Below are positions 1-7,573 of a stretch of DNA of 64,000 nucleotides, one piece after another. Under the pieces are notes generated by a model. The model was not told where the DNA came from. It did not search any database and was given only the letters and a program-made list of their open reading frames with translations. Every line of letters starts with the position of its first letter. The stretch's first letter is position 1. The DNA comes from Rhodobacteraceae bacterium NBU2976. GTDB taxonomy: Bacteria; Pseudomonadota; Alphaproteobacteria; Rhodobacterales; Rhodobacteraceae. The stretch covers positions 2,232,001 to 2,296,000 of the forward strand of contig JALPRQ010000001.1 in the NCBI GenBank assembly GCA_023630215.1, written 5' to 3'. A program made the translations under genes and the position numbers.

Positions 1-50
1 AAGGGATTGGTGGCGGTCTGGCTTGGGGGGCCGCTGCAATCCGCTGGTAA
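1..50 (+). CDS. fabH: 3-oxoacyl-ACP synthase III, C-terminal end (partial)
   Basis: Only the last 15 or so codons are in the window, in the frame beginning at base 3 and stopping with TAA at 48-50. They read GIGGGLAWGAAAIRW, which matches the conserved glycine-rich C-terminus of beta-ketoacyl-ACP synthase III (FabH), the enzyme that condenses acetyl-CoA with malonyl-ACP to start fatty acid synthesis. The following ihfA and merR genes agree with the usual alphaproteobacterial plsX-fabH-ihfA-merR order. The identification rests on a short peptide plus context. Confidence 0.8.
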   Translation, partial: GIGGGLAWGAAAIRW

Positions 51-82
51 CCGCCTCAATTTCTGGTGCTAAGCCATTGTTA

Positions 83-112
83 TTGACTCTGTTTCCTGAA
101 TCCCAATATCCT
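83..112 (+). promoter_or_regulatory. candidate sigma70 promoter for ihfA
   Basis: TTGACT at 83-88 and TATCCT at 107-112 are separated by 18 bases, and lie about 25 bases before the ihfA start. This would give ihfA a promoter separate from fabH. Inferred from the motif only. Confidence 0.45.
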
Positions 113-137
113 GACCTAAATATGCAAAGGTATTGGT

Positions 138-440
138 ATGAGCGAATCTACATTGACGCGCATGGACCTCAGCGAAGCCGTCTTTCGCGAGGTCGGTCTC
201 TCCAGAAATGAATCCGCGGAATTGGTCGAGTCGGTCCTGGACCATATATCAGATGCCCTCGTCAGTGGTGAGAGCGTAAAGATCAGTTCCTTCGGAACAT
301 TTTCCATTCGCGACAAGAACGAACGCGTTGGCCGCAACCCCAAGACCGGTGAAGAGGTGCCAATCGCACCACGCCGCGTCCTAACCTTTCGACCGTCCCA
401 CCTCATGAAAGAACGTGTGGACGTCGGCAACAAGAAATAA
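138..440 (+). CDS. ihfA: integration host factor subunit alpha
   Basis: A 100-residue protein of the HU/IHF family. IHF is a heterodimer that binds and sharply bends specific DNA sites, helping recombination, replication and sigma54 promoters. The visible signature is the DNA-binding arm region [17 protein letters not shown] near residues 63-80, with the family pattern GRNPxTG and the conserved arm proline. Its length equals that of typical IhfA, and the alpha rather than beta assignment follows from the N-terminus ([10 protein letters not shown]) and the fabH-ihfA-merR context. The stop codon overlaps the next gene's ATG by one base, so the two are probably co-translated. Confidence 0.96.
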   Translation: MSESTLTRMDLSEAVFREVGLSRNESAELVESVLDHISDALVSGESVKISSFGTFSIRDKNERVGRNPKTGEEVPIAPRRVLTFRPSHLMKERVDVGNKK

Positions 441-910
441 TGCAGAAATCTGCGGCGGCATTTCGAACCATCAGCGAGGTTGGTGACGCGCTGGAAGTCC
501 CAGCGCATGTGTTGCGATTCTGGGAAAGCAAATTTTCACAGATCAAACCGGTGAAGCGCGGCGGCGGTCGCCGCTATTATCGCCCCGAGGACGTCAGCTT
601 GATCCGCGGCATTCAGCATCTGTTGTACGAAGAAGGTATGACGATCAAAGGCGCACAGAAAATTCTGAACGAGCGCGGGATCAAGTCCGTTACAAAAATG
701 GGTTCGGAATTATTGTCGAACGGCAGTATCGCAGAAAAACCTGTATCGCATGCCGCAGATGCAGATCACGCCGAACTGGCCGTGACCACGTCAACGCCCA
801 AGCGTCCTGACTTGTCCGCTGTCCCGCCCGATTTTGACGTGCAAGGAACGTTCAAACAGCTTCGCAAAATGCGCCGTCGTATCCGGCGGCAAATCAAATC
901 GATCACCTGA
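440..910 (+). CDS. MerR family transcriptional regulator
   Basis: A 156-residue protein with an N-terminal MerR winged helix-turn-helix. Residues about 10-75 contain [29 protein letters not shown] and the dimerisation start [12 protein letters not shown]. No cysteine-rich metal site or known effector domain follows; the C-terminus is basic ([13 protein letters not shown]). MerR proteins twist the DNA of promoters with over-long spacers. In many alphaproteobacteria this gene follows ihfA directly, as it does here with a one-base overlap. The target and effector are unknown. Confidence 0.85.
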   Translation: MQKSAAAFRTISEVGDALEVPAHVLRFWESKFSQIKPVKRGGGRRYYRPEDVSLIRGIQHLLYEEGMTIKGAQKILNERGIKSVTKMGSELLSNGSIAEKPVSHAADADHAELAVTTSTPKRPDLSAVPPDFDVQGTFKQLRKMRRRIRRQIKSIT

Positions 911-926
911 CCCGTGCCTTTCCGTC

Positions 927-954
927 TTGCCAACCTTCGCCGGTCCGCTATAAA
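927..954 (+). promoter_or_regulatory. promoter of tRNA-Pro
   Basis: TTGCCA at 927-932 and TATAAA at 949-954 are 16 bases apart. The expected transcription start is near 961, only a few bases before the mature tRNA 5' end at 965, as expected for a stable-RNA promoter with a very short leader. Confidence 0.65.
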
Positions 955-964
955 CACGCCCAGT

Positions 965-1041
965 CGGGCTATAGCGCAGCTTGGTAGCGCGTTCGTCTGG
1001 GGGACGAAAGGTCGTGGGTTCGAATCCCGCTAGCCCGACCA
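965..1041 (+). tRNA. tRNA-Pro(GGG)
   Basis: A 77-base cloverleaf with encoded CCA. The acceptor stem is CGGGCTA (965-971) with TAGCCCG (1031-1037), followed by A and CCA (1038-1041). The anticodon stem TTCGT/ACGAA encloses the loop CTGGGGG, which gives anticodon GGG for the CCC/CCU proline codons. The T arm carries the standard GTTCGAATC. It ends 19 bases before dcd, with no terminator in between. Confidence 0.97.
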
Positions 1042-1060
1042 GCACCCAGGAGGGTATGAT

Positions 1061-2140
1061 ATGAGCCCCAAGGGCGTTCTTCCCAGCCAGACACTCCGCC
1101 AGATGCTGGCCAACGGATTGATCACGGCAACACAACCTGTGCCTGACGCCCAGATTCAGCCCGCCAGCCTCGATCTGCGCTTGGGACGCAAGGCGTGGCG
1201 GGTCCGCGCCTCGTTCCTTCCCGGTAAGGGGCGCAAGGTCGCTGACCGCCTGAAAGATTTCGCCATGCATGAAATCGATCTGATGGGCGGTGCTGTTCTG
1301 GAAAAGGGCTGTGTCTATGTTGTTCCGCTGATGGAATCGCTGGCGCTGCCAGCGCATCTGAATGCCGTGGCAAATGCCAAAAGTTCCACTGGGCGGCTCG
1401 ACCTTTTTACCCGCCTGATCACAGATTCTGGGGTCGAGTTTGATCGGGTCGAAGCGGGCTACACGGGACCCCTTTATGCCGAAATCTCACCGCGGAGTTT
1501 CAGCGTTCTGGCGCGTCCCGGCATGCGGCTTAACCAGATCCGCTTTCGACAGGGTCAGGTTGTTCTGGCCGATGACGAACTGCGCAAAATGAATGCCGAA
1601 CAGCACCTGGTCGACGGCGAGGCACATATCGACAACGGCCTTGGTTTTTCGGTTGATCTGACCTCGGCCAAGGATGGGATCGTCGGATATCGCGCCAAAC
1701 CGCATACCGGTCTGATCGATCTTGACCTGATCAACCATTACGATCCAAACGATTTCTGGGAACCGGTCCGCGCCGAAAATGGGTCCGTCGTTCTGGATCC
1801 TGGTGCGTTCTATATCCTTGTCAGCCGCGAAGCAGTGCATATCCCACCAAACTGTGCGGCTGAAATGGCCCCCTATCTGGCAATGGTTGGTGAATTTCGC
1901 GTCCATTACGCCGGATTTTTCGATCCCGGATTCGGCCATGCCGCCGCTGGGGGGCTGGGATCAAAAGGGGTGCTCGAAGTGCGCTGCCACGAAGCGCCCT
2001 TTGCCCTCGAACATGGTCAGATCGTCGGCCGGTTGGTCTATGAACGTATGACTGAAATCCCCGATGTGCTTTATGGCAAAGATATGGGCTCGAACTATCA
2101 AGGGCAGGGTCTGAAACTCGCCAAGCATTTCAAAACCTGA
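1061..2140 (+). CDS. dcd: 2'-deoxycytidine 5'-triphosphate deaminase (long form)
   Basis: A 359-residue dCTP deaminase, which converts dCTP to dUTP to feed dTMP synthesis. It is about twice the size of E. coli Dcd (193 residues); this long form is typical of Rhodobacteraceae and looks like two tandem dUTPase-fold halves. The N-terminal half holds QIQPASLDLRLG and the active-site-like AKSSTGRLDL. The C-terminal half holds PNCAAEMAPYLAMVGEFRVHYAGFFDPGFG in two adjacent blocks, resembling the dUTPase motifs. An AGGAGGG ribosome-binding site at 1048-1054 fixes the start. It lies just downstream of tRNA-Pro and may be read from that promoter. Confidence 0.9.
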   Translation: MSPKGVLPSQTLRQMLANGLITATQPVPDAQIQPASLDLRLGRKAWRVRASFLPGKGRKVADRLKDFAMHEIDLMGGAVLEKGCVYVVPLMESLALPAHLNAVANAKSSTGRLDLFTRLITDSGVEFDRVEAGYTGPLYAEISPRSFSVLARPGMRLNQIRFRQGQVVLADDELRKMNAEQHLVDGEAHIDNGLGFSVDLTSAKDGIVGYRAKPHTGLIDLDLINHYDPNDFWEPVRAENGSVVLDPGAFYILVSREAVHIPPNCAAEMAPYLAMVGEFRVHYAGFFDPGFGHAAAGGLGSKGVLEVRCHEAPFALEHGQIVGRLVYERMTEIPDVLYGKDMGSNYQGQGLKLAKHFKT

Positions 2141-2154
2141 TCACGGGCTTTCTG

Positions 2155-2358
2155 TCACCGCATCCGGTTGATCCGCCGCGCCATACGCATCGCCTTCTTG
2201 GCCTGACGCGCTGTATGCTTCGAGGCTTTTTGCTGTTCAGGAGTCGCGGGTTCAGTCCCGTTGCGATGCATGGCATCTGCGCCTTTTTGGATACCGGCAT
2301 TAATGCCTTTTCGCATGAACATGCGGATCAGCATTCGAAAGGCTCGCTCGGCGTTCAT
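2155..2358 (-). CDS. small basic protein of unknown function
   Basis: A 67-residue protein, strongly basic (about one third Arg/Lys), with no cysteines and no signal peptide. The N-terminal third is Met/Arg-rich and hydrophobic-basic (AFRMLIRMFMRKG); the rest is helical and charged (KHTARQAKKAMRMARRINRMR). It begins 20 bases after the scpB stop on the same strand, so it is probably the last gene of the scpA-scpB transcript. I recognise no family. A nucleoid- or RNA-associated role would fit the charge but is only a guess. Confidence 0.55.
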   Translation of the reverse strand: MNAERAFRMLIRMFMRKGINAGIQKGADAMHRNGTEPATPEQQKASKHTARQAKKAMRMARRINRMR

Positions 2359-2378
2359 CGCTTTTATCTCCAGTTGGA

Positions 2379-3026
2379 TCAGTCGAACATATCTTCCTGA
2401 TCGCTATCCTCGTCGTCAAGGTCTTCATCCTTGTTCATCATGCCCGGTGGCGGACGATTGTCCAGCAACCCGGCCGAGCGCAATTCCTTGATGCCTGGCA
2501 AGTCTTTGGGGCTTTCCAGTCCGAAATGATCCAGAAAATCCTGCGTTACGATAAACGTCACCGGCCGTCCCGGCGTCATTTTCCGACGCCCCAGCTTGAT
2601 CCATCCCAGTTCCAGCAACAGATCCAGTGTTCCGCGTGATACAGACACGCCACGGATTTCTTCAATCTCGGCACGCGTTACCGGTTGATGATAGGCGATG
2701 ATCGCCAAGGTTTCGATCGCAGCCCGCGACAGTTTGCGGGTTTCGACGCTTTCTTTTTGCATCAGAAATCCCAAGTCGGGCGCCGTGCGAAACGCCCAAG
2801 CGTCACCCACTTTCACCAAACTCACACCCCTGCCCTCATAGCGCTTTTGCAGATGAGTTAGTGCCTCCTTCACGTCTGCACCATGCGGCAGGCGATCCTC
2901 TAGCGCTTTGACGGTCTGGGGTTCGGCAGTTGCGAACAGAATAGCCTCTAGCATACGTTCCTGCTCTGCCATCGGCGGCGCATCAAACAACGAGTCGATC
3001 GAGTCGTTTTCCCGGTTCTCAGCCAA
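2379..3026 (-). CDS. scpB: segregation and condensation protein B
   Basis: A 215-residue ScpB, the winged-helix partner of the SMC-ScpA complex that compacts and segregates the chromosome. The family core is visible from about residue 20 to 185: EAILFATAEPQ, TRKLSRAAIETLAIIAYHQPVTRAEIEEIRG split over two helices, and the second wing with GRPVTFIVTQDFLDHFGL. The C-terminal tail is very acidic (DEDLDDEDSDQEDMFD). The start overlaps the end of scpA by 8 bases, indicating translational coupling. Confidence 0.95.
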   Translation of the reverse strand: MAENRENDSIDSLFDAPPMAEQERMLEAILFATAEPQTVKALEDRLPHGADVKEALTHLQKRYEGRGVSLVKVGDAWAFRTAPDLGFLMQKESVETRKLSRAAIETLAIIAYHQPVTRAEIEEIRGVSVSRGTLDLLLELGWIKLGRRKMTPGRPVTFIVTQDFLDHFGLESPKDLPGIKELRSAGLLDNRPPPGMMNKDEDLDDEDSDQEDMFD

Positions 3027-3816
3027 GTTTCTTCCTCAGCATAATTGGGGCAAATGCGTCATCCTGACGGATTTCTGCTTTGCCTTCTTTTACCATTTCT
3101 AGGCTGGCCGCAAATGTCGCTGCCGTGGCCGAGCGACGCTTTTTCGGGTCCAGCCGCCAGGCTTCTGGCAGATAGGTGGACAGGTCCGCCCATTCCATTG
3201 CGTAACCGATCAAGCCTTTCAGCCGCTCCAACGCCTGTTCCATCGTATAGACGGCCCTGCGCTTCATGTGCAGCGGTTCGAAATCATCCCGGGTCTTTAC
3301 CCGCGCATAGGCCTGCATCAGGTCCAAGATTGTCGCCGAATATTTTACCGTTTTGCGCCGTGTCACATCCTCGGTCTGACCGCGGGCAAAGAAATCTCGC
3401 CCCAACTGGTCGCGCGCCATCAAGCGTGCTGCCGAACGGCGCATCGCCTCCAACCGTTCCAACTGGAACGCCAGATGCGCGGCCAATTCCTCACCCGAGG
3501 GTCCTTCGTCCGTTGGATCGGGCGGCAATAGCAGGCGGGACTTCAGGAATGCCAGCCATGCTGCCATCACCAAATAATCCGCCGCAAGCTCGATCCGCAA
3601 GCGTTTGGCTTCCTCGACAAAGGCTAGGTATTGCTCGGCCAGATTGAGAATAGAGATTTTGCGCAAATCCACTTTTTGCGTGCGCGATAGGGTTAGAAGC
3701 AGGTCAAGTGGACCTTCAAACCCATCCACATCCACCACCAGCGCTTCAGCAACCAGTCGTGCCGAGACGTCGTGAGACTCCTCGAACTGCAAATCATAGC
3801 TATGATCGTCGGGCAT
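3019..3816 (-). CDS. scpA: segregation and condensation protein A (kleisin)
   Basis: A 265-residue ScpA, the kleisin that bridges SMC heads and binds ScpB. The N-terminal kleisin motif DGFEGPLDLLLTLSRTQKVD lies near residue 30, followed by ADYLVMAAWLAFLKSRLLLP and a C-terminal winged helix. A longer version from 3834 is possible, but the clear AGGAGGG at 3821-3827 precedes the ATG at 3816, so I chose that start. It is followed by scpB with an 8-base overlap. In related genomes nagZ commonly lies directly upstream; here the SPOR-domain gene does instead. Confidence 0.94.
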   Translation of the reverse strand: MPDDHSYDLQFEESHDVSARLVAEALVVDVDGFEGPLDLLLTLSRTQKVDLRKISILNLAEQYLAFVEEAKRLRIELAADYLVMAAWLAFLKSRLLLPPDPTDEGPSGEELAAHLAFQLERLEAMRRSAARLMARDQLGRDFFARGQTEDVTRRKTVKYSATILDLMQAYARVKTRDDFEPLHMKRRAVYTMEQALERLKGLIGYAMEWADLSTYLPEAWRLDPKKRRSATAATFAASLEMVKEGKAEIRQDDAFAPIMLRKKLG

Positions 3817-3917
3817 ATCACCCTCCTGTTCCATCGTTGCGGGCCTTTCGGCCCGTTGCTCTGCTTCGACTTACCGGGATGCCTCTACCCGGGTGCCCCG
3901 AAAGGCGCGGCGCCTGC

Positions 3918-4880
3918 TTATTGCAGTGTCGCCGAGATGCATTCGACATCGCGCGCGTTCAGCGCGGCACACATCGCCTGCGTTTCATTCAAATCCGCAA
4001 ATCCGGATGCACGCAGCAGATAAAGCAATCGCCCACCTGCTTCGATTTCTTCGATATAGCGATCATATTCTCCGATCAGATCACCATGGTCCTGCTGATA
4101 TAGCCGCCATGCATCCGCAGCACGCTCTAATGTATCAAACGCCCCCAACTGGATCAGCGCGGCGCCCGGGTCCAGACGGACATTACCAAATGGCGGCGGT
4201 GGCCCTTCAACTTCCTCTGTCTCCAGAGAGGTGCTCCCCTCCTCGGGGATTGCTTCTTCGATTAGGGAATCGATAATGCTGTCCAATTCTGTATCGGGCA
4301 CGTCCGGACGCGGCTGGAAGACCTCACTTTGAGGACGCCGCAATGGCGCGACCATTCCGTCCGGGGCGACACTGGGCTCTGCGACTGTATCACTCTCTTC
4401 AGCGGTGTCTTCTTCGACTGGCGTAATCTCGACCAGCAATTGCGACGCATCGACCCGCAAGGGTTCTGTCGTCGTTTCTTGCGTCTCTGCCGGCGCTGTC
4501 TCGACAGGTGCGGTTTCTGCCATTTCTGCCGATGACAGATCAGCTTCGGTCACGGTCTGGGTGGCCGGGGCCAACTCGGTGTCTGTGGCAATCGGGTTTG
4601 GCTCGTCCGAGGCAAGCACTTCATTCACCTCCAGACCCTGATGATCCGCTTGCGAACCCCCGGGATCTTCTGGGGTGATGCGCGGCTCTCCGGACATGGC
4701 ACGAATAACGGGGACATCCGTCGCATCCCTTACGCCCAGCGAATAGACCCAATAGACCACCGCTAGCACCAACCCAACCGACAGTATCGCCCCGCCCCAG
4801 CGGATCGCCAACGCAGCCGTGCCCGCAACGCCACGGGGCGCCGGGTCCGTATTCTGCGATTCGCCATACGAGTCCTGCAT
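3918..4880 (-). CDS. SPOR domain-containing inner-membrane protein
   Basis: About 320 residues. After a short cytoplasmic N-terminus there is one transmembrane helix (roughly residues 25-47, GGAILSVGLVLAVVYWVYS). A long low-complexity Glu/Thr/Ala/Pro-rich periplasmic linker follows. The C-terminal 80 residues form a SPOR domain (ALIQLGAFDTLERA ... RLLYLLRASGFAD). SPOR domains bind denuded septal peptidoglycan, so a role at the division site is likely. The frame is also open with a GTG at 4904, but ATG 4880 has a better AGGAAAGG site upstream. It lies between argS and scpA. Confidence 0.85.
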   Translation of the reverse strand: MQDSYGESQNTDPAPRGVAGTAALAIRWGGAILSVGLVLAVVYWVYSLGVRDATDVPVIRAMSGEPRITPEDPGGSQADHQGLEVNEVLASDEPNPIATDTELAPATQTVTEADLSSAEMAETAPVETAPAETQETTTEPLRVDASQLLVEITPVEEDTAEESDTVAEPSVAPDGMVAPLRRPQSEVFQPRPDVPDTELDSIIDSLIEEAIPEEGSTSLETEEVEGPPPPFGNVRLDPGAALIQLGAFDTLERAADAWRLYQQDHGDLIGEYDRYIEEIEAGGRLLYLLRASGFADLNETQAMCAALNARDVECISATLQ

Positions 4881-4946
4881 CGGGTTCAAGCCTTTCCTGC
4901 GCACTTTATCTTGTGCACACGCCTACTCCAACCCCAAAATATGTGC

Positions 4947-6692
4947 TTAGCGCATCTCTTTTGCCGGGGTTACCCCAAGGATACCAAGACCCGCTGCCAA
5001 AGTCACGGCAACAGCGCGTGCCATCGCAATCCGCGCGAGGCTTTCCGCCGGTTTATCCGCCTGCACGAAGCGCAATTCAGGCTCCAGTTTTCCCAGATGC
5101 TGGAAGGCGTGAAATTCAGACGCCAGTTCATACAGATAAAAGGCGATCCGGTGTGGTTCGTGCGCCAGCGCTGCCGATTCCAACAGGCGCGGCCATTCCG
5201 CCATCTTCTTAACCAGACCCAGTTCCGCCACATGCGTCAGCAATTGTAAATCAGCACCCGACAGCGACGCATCACTCACATCCAGTCCAGCCTCGCCAGC
5301 GCGCGCCAGAATTGAACAAATCCGTGCGTGAGCATATTGCACGTAAAACACCGGATTGTCCTTTGACTGTTCGACCACCTTGTCGAAATCGAAATCGAGA
5401 GGCGCGTCATTCTTGCGGGTCAGCATCATAAAGCGGGTCACGTCACGCCCGGCCTCTTCGACAACATCGGTAAGGGTGATAAACGTCCCGGCCCGCTTGG
5501 ACATTTTAAACGGCTCGCCATTCTTGAACAGCTTTACAAGCTGCACCAGCTTGATGTCGCATGGCACGGTTTCGTTCGACAGCGCCGCCACTGCCGCTTT
5601 CATCCGTTTGACATAGCCACCGTGATCCGCACCGAAAATATCGATGATTTCATCATAGCCGCGTTTGATCTTGTCATAGTGATACGCAATATCTGGCGCG
5701 AAATAGGTCCAGGCTCCGTCCGATTTCTTGATCGGTCGATCCACGTCATCGCCATATTGTGTCGATTTGAACAGAGTTTGTTCACGGGGCTCCCAATCCT
5801 CGGGTTCCTTACCTTTGGGGGGTTCCAGCGTTCCGCGATAAATCAGGCCCTTTTCATCAAGCTCGGCAATCGCCGCTTCGATCAAACCTGTGTCGTAAAG
5901 GGACTTTTCCGAGAAATACTTGTCCATACGCACGCCCAACAGCGCTAGGTCGGCGCGGATCATGTCCATCATGGCGTCGGTGGCAAACTCACGAATTTCG
6001 GCCAGCCAATCGCCTTCCGGTTTGTCGATCAGGCTGTCGCCATATTTCGCCTTCAGCGCCTCGCCCACGGGGATCAGGTAGTCACCCGGATATAAACCCT
6101 CGACAATCTGCGGTTCCAGCCCGCACGCCTCGCGATACCGCTCGTAAGCCGAGCGCGCCAGCACATCCACCTGCGCGCCGCCATCATTGATGTAATATTC
6201 CCGTGTTACATCATAGCCAGCGAAATCCAGCAGCGACGCCAACGCATCCCCGAAAACCGCCCCCCGCGTGTGACCAACATGAATCGGACCCGTGGGGTTG
6301 GTGGAAACATATTCCACGTTAACCTTTTTGCCCGTCCCAATCGTCGAACGACCATAATCCGCCGACGCTGACAGGGCCACGGGGATCACCGCCTGCCACG
6401 CCGCGGGATCCAGCCGAAGGTTTAGAAACCCGGGCCCTGCGACATCGGCTGTTATCACACGCGGATCAGCGACCAATTTCCCTGCCAGCACATCGGCAAT
6501 ATCGCGCGGGTTCTTACCCGCAGGTTTTGCCAGCACCATCGCGGCGTTCGTCGCCATATCGCCGTGCGCTGCGTCACGCGGCGGTTCGACCGTCACGTTT
6601 CGCATATCCAACCCGCTTGGCAGATCACCAGCGGTGACCATACCTTCAAGCGATTGAAGTACCAGCGCGTGAATGTCGGCGAACAGGTTCAT
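4947..6692 (-). CDS. argS: arginyl-tRNA synthetase
   Basis: A 581-residue class I synthetase that charges tRNA-Arg. Visible signatures are the N-terminal Add-1 domain, the HIGH motif as HVGH in [18 protein letters not shown], the KMSKS-type motif as [10 protein letters not shown], and the Arg-specific DALRY-like all-alpha anticodon-binding domain from about residue 460 ([16 protein letters not shown]). Full length for bacterial ArgRS. It is the first gene of the argS-SPOR-scpA-scpB group, with a 66-base gap to the SPOR gene. Confidence 0.98.
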   Translation of the reverse strand: MNLFADIHALVLQSLEGMVTAGDLPSGLDMRNVTVEPPRDAAHGDMATNAAMVLAKPAGKNPRDIADVLAGKLVADPRVITADVAGPGFLNLRLDPAAWQAVIPVALSASADYGRSTIGTGKKVNVEYVSTNPTGPIHVGHTRGAVFGDALASLLDFAGYDVTREYYINDGGAQVDVLARSAYERYREACGLEPQIVEGLYPGDYLIPVGEALKAKYGDSLIDKPEGDWLAEIREFATDAMMDMIRADLALLGVRMDKYFSEKSLYDTGLIEAAIAELDEKGLIYRGTLEPPKGKEPEDWEPREQTLFKSTQYGDDVDRPIKKSDGAWTYFAPDIAYHYDKIKRGYDEIIDIFGADHGGYVKRMKAAVAALSNETVPCDIKLVQLVKLFKNGEPFKMSKRAGTFITLTDVVEEAGRDVTRFMMLTRKNDAPLDFDFDKVVEQSKDNPVFYVQYAHARICSILARAGEAGLDVSDASLSGADLQLLTHVAELGLVKKMAEWPRLLESAALAHEPHRIAFYLYELASEFHAFQHLGKLEPELRFVQADKPAESLARIAMARAVAVTLAAGLGILGVTPAKEMR

Positions 6693-6716
6693 TTTTCAGT
6701 CCTTAGAATACAGAAT

Positions 6717-6746
6717 GGGCGCGACATACCACAGCATGTCGCGCCC
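6717..6746 (-). terminator. hairpin terminator after the bzt operon
   Basis: A perfect 11-base stem, GGGCGCGACAT (6717-6727) with ATGTCGCGCCC (6736-6746), and an 8-base loop. It sits 24 bases after the stop of the last transporter gene and before argS. The T tract is weak. Confidence 0.7.
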
Positions 6747-6769
6747 TTCCAGACGATATGTAATCGCGT

Positions 6770-7555
6770 TTAATGCCCCAAAATCTGGGACAGGAACAGC
6801 TTGGTGCGATCCGATTGCGGATTGTTAAAGAAGGCTTCGGGCTCGTTCTGTTCGACGATTTGCCCAGCATCCATAAAGATCACACGGTTCGCCACCTGAC
6901 GGGCAAAGCCCATCTCGTGGGTGACGCACAGCATGGTCATGCCTTCCGCGGCAAGCTCGATCATCGTATCCAGAACCTCCTTGATCATTTCGGGGTCCAA
7001 CGCCGATGTCGGCTCGTCAAACAGCATGATCCGGGGACGCATACACAAGGATCGCGCAATCGCCACACGCTGCTGCTGACCGCCGGAAAGCTGGCCGGGA
7101 TATTTGTTTGCCTGATCCGGAATTTTCACCTTTTCCAGGAAATGCATCGCCGTTTCTTCCGCTTCCTTTTTGGGAATCTTGCGAACCCAAATCGGTGCCA
7201 GCGTGCAGTTTTCCAGAATGGTCAGATGCGGGAACAGGTTGAAGTGCTGGAAGCACATGCCAACTTCGGACCGGATCTTGTCGATATTTTTCAAATCCGA
7301 GGACAGCTCCGTCCCGTCCACGATAATCTGCCCTTTCTGGTGTTCCTCCAGCCGGTTGATACAGCGGATCATGGTGGATTTCCCTGACCCCGACGGGCCG
7401 CAGATCACGATCCGCTCGCCTCGGTTAACGGTCAGGTTGATATCGCGCAGCACGTGGAAATCCCCGTACCACTTGTTCATATCCGTGATTTGAATCGCCA
7501 CTTCGTCAGACACTTTCATCTGCGAGCGGTCGATGGTTTCTGCAACATCACTCAT
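6770..7555 (-). CDS. bztD: amino acid ABC transporter, ATP-binding subunit (BztD/AapP)
   Basis: A 261-residue ATPase of the polar amino acid transport family. It has Walker [10 protein letters not shown], the Q-loop region [12 protein letters not shown], the signature [14 protein letters not shown], Walker [15 protein letters not shown] and the switch His in CVTHEMGFA. It powers import through the two permeases encoded just upstream and is the last gene of the four-gene operon. Similar transporters (BztABCD of Rhodobacter capsulatus, AapJQMP of Rhizobium) take up glutamate, glutamine, aspartate and asparagine; the exact substrate here is inferred from that family. Confidence 0.95.
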   Translation of the reverse strand: MSDVAETIDRSQMKVSDEVAIQITDMNKWYGDFHVLRDINLTVNRGERIVICGPSGSGKSTMIRCINRLEEHQKGQIIVDGTELSSDLKNIDKIRSEVGMCFQHFNLFPHLTILENCTLAPIWVRKIPKKEAEETAMHFLEKVKIPDQANKYPGQLSGGQQQRVAIARSLCMRPRIMLFDEPTSALDPEMIKEVLDTMIELAAEGMTMLCVTHEMGFARQVANRVIFMDAGQIVEQNEPEAFFNNPQSDRTKLFLSQILGH

Positions 7556-7573
7556 TTTTCATAGCTCCTAATG

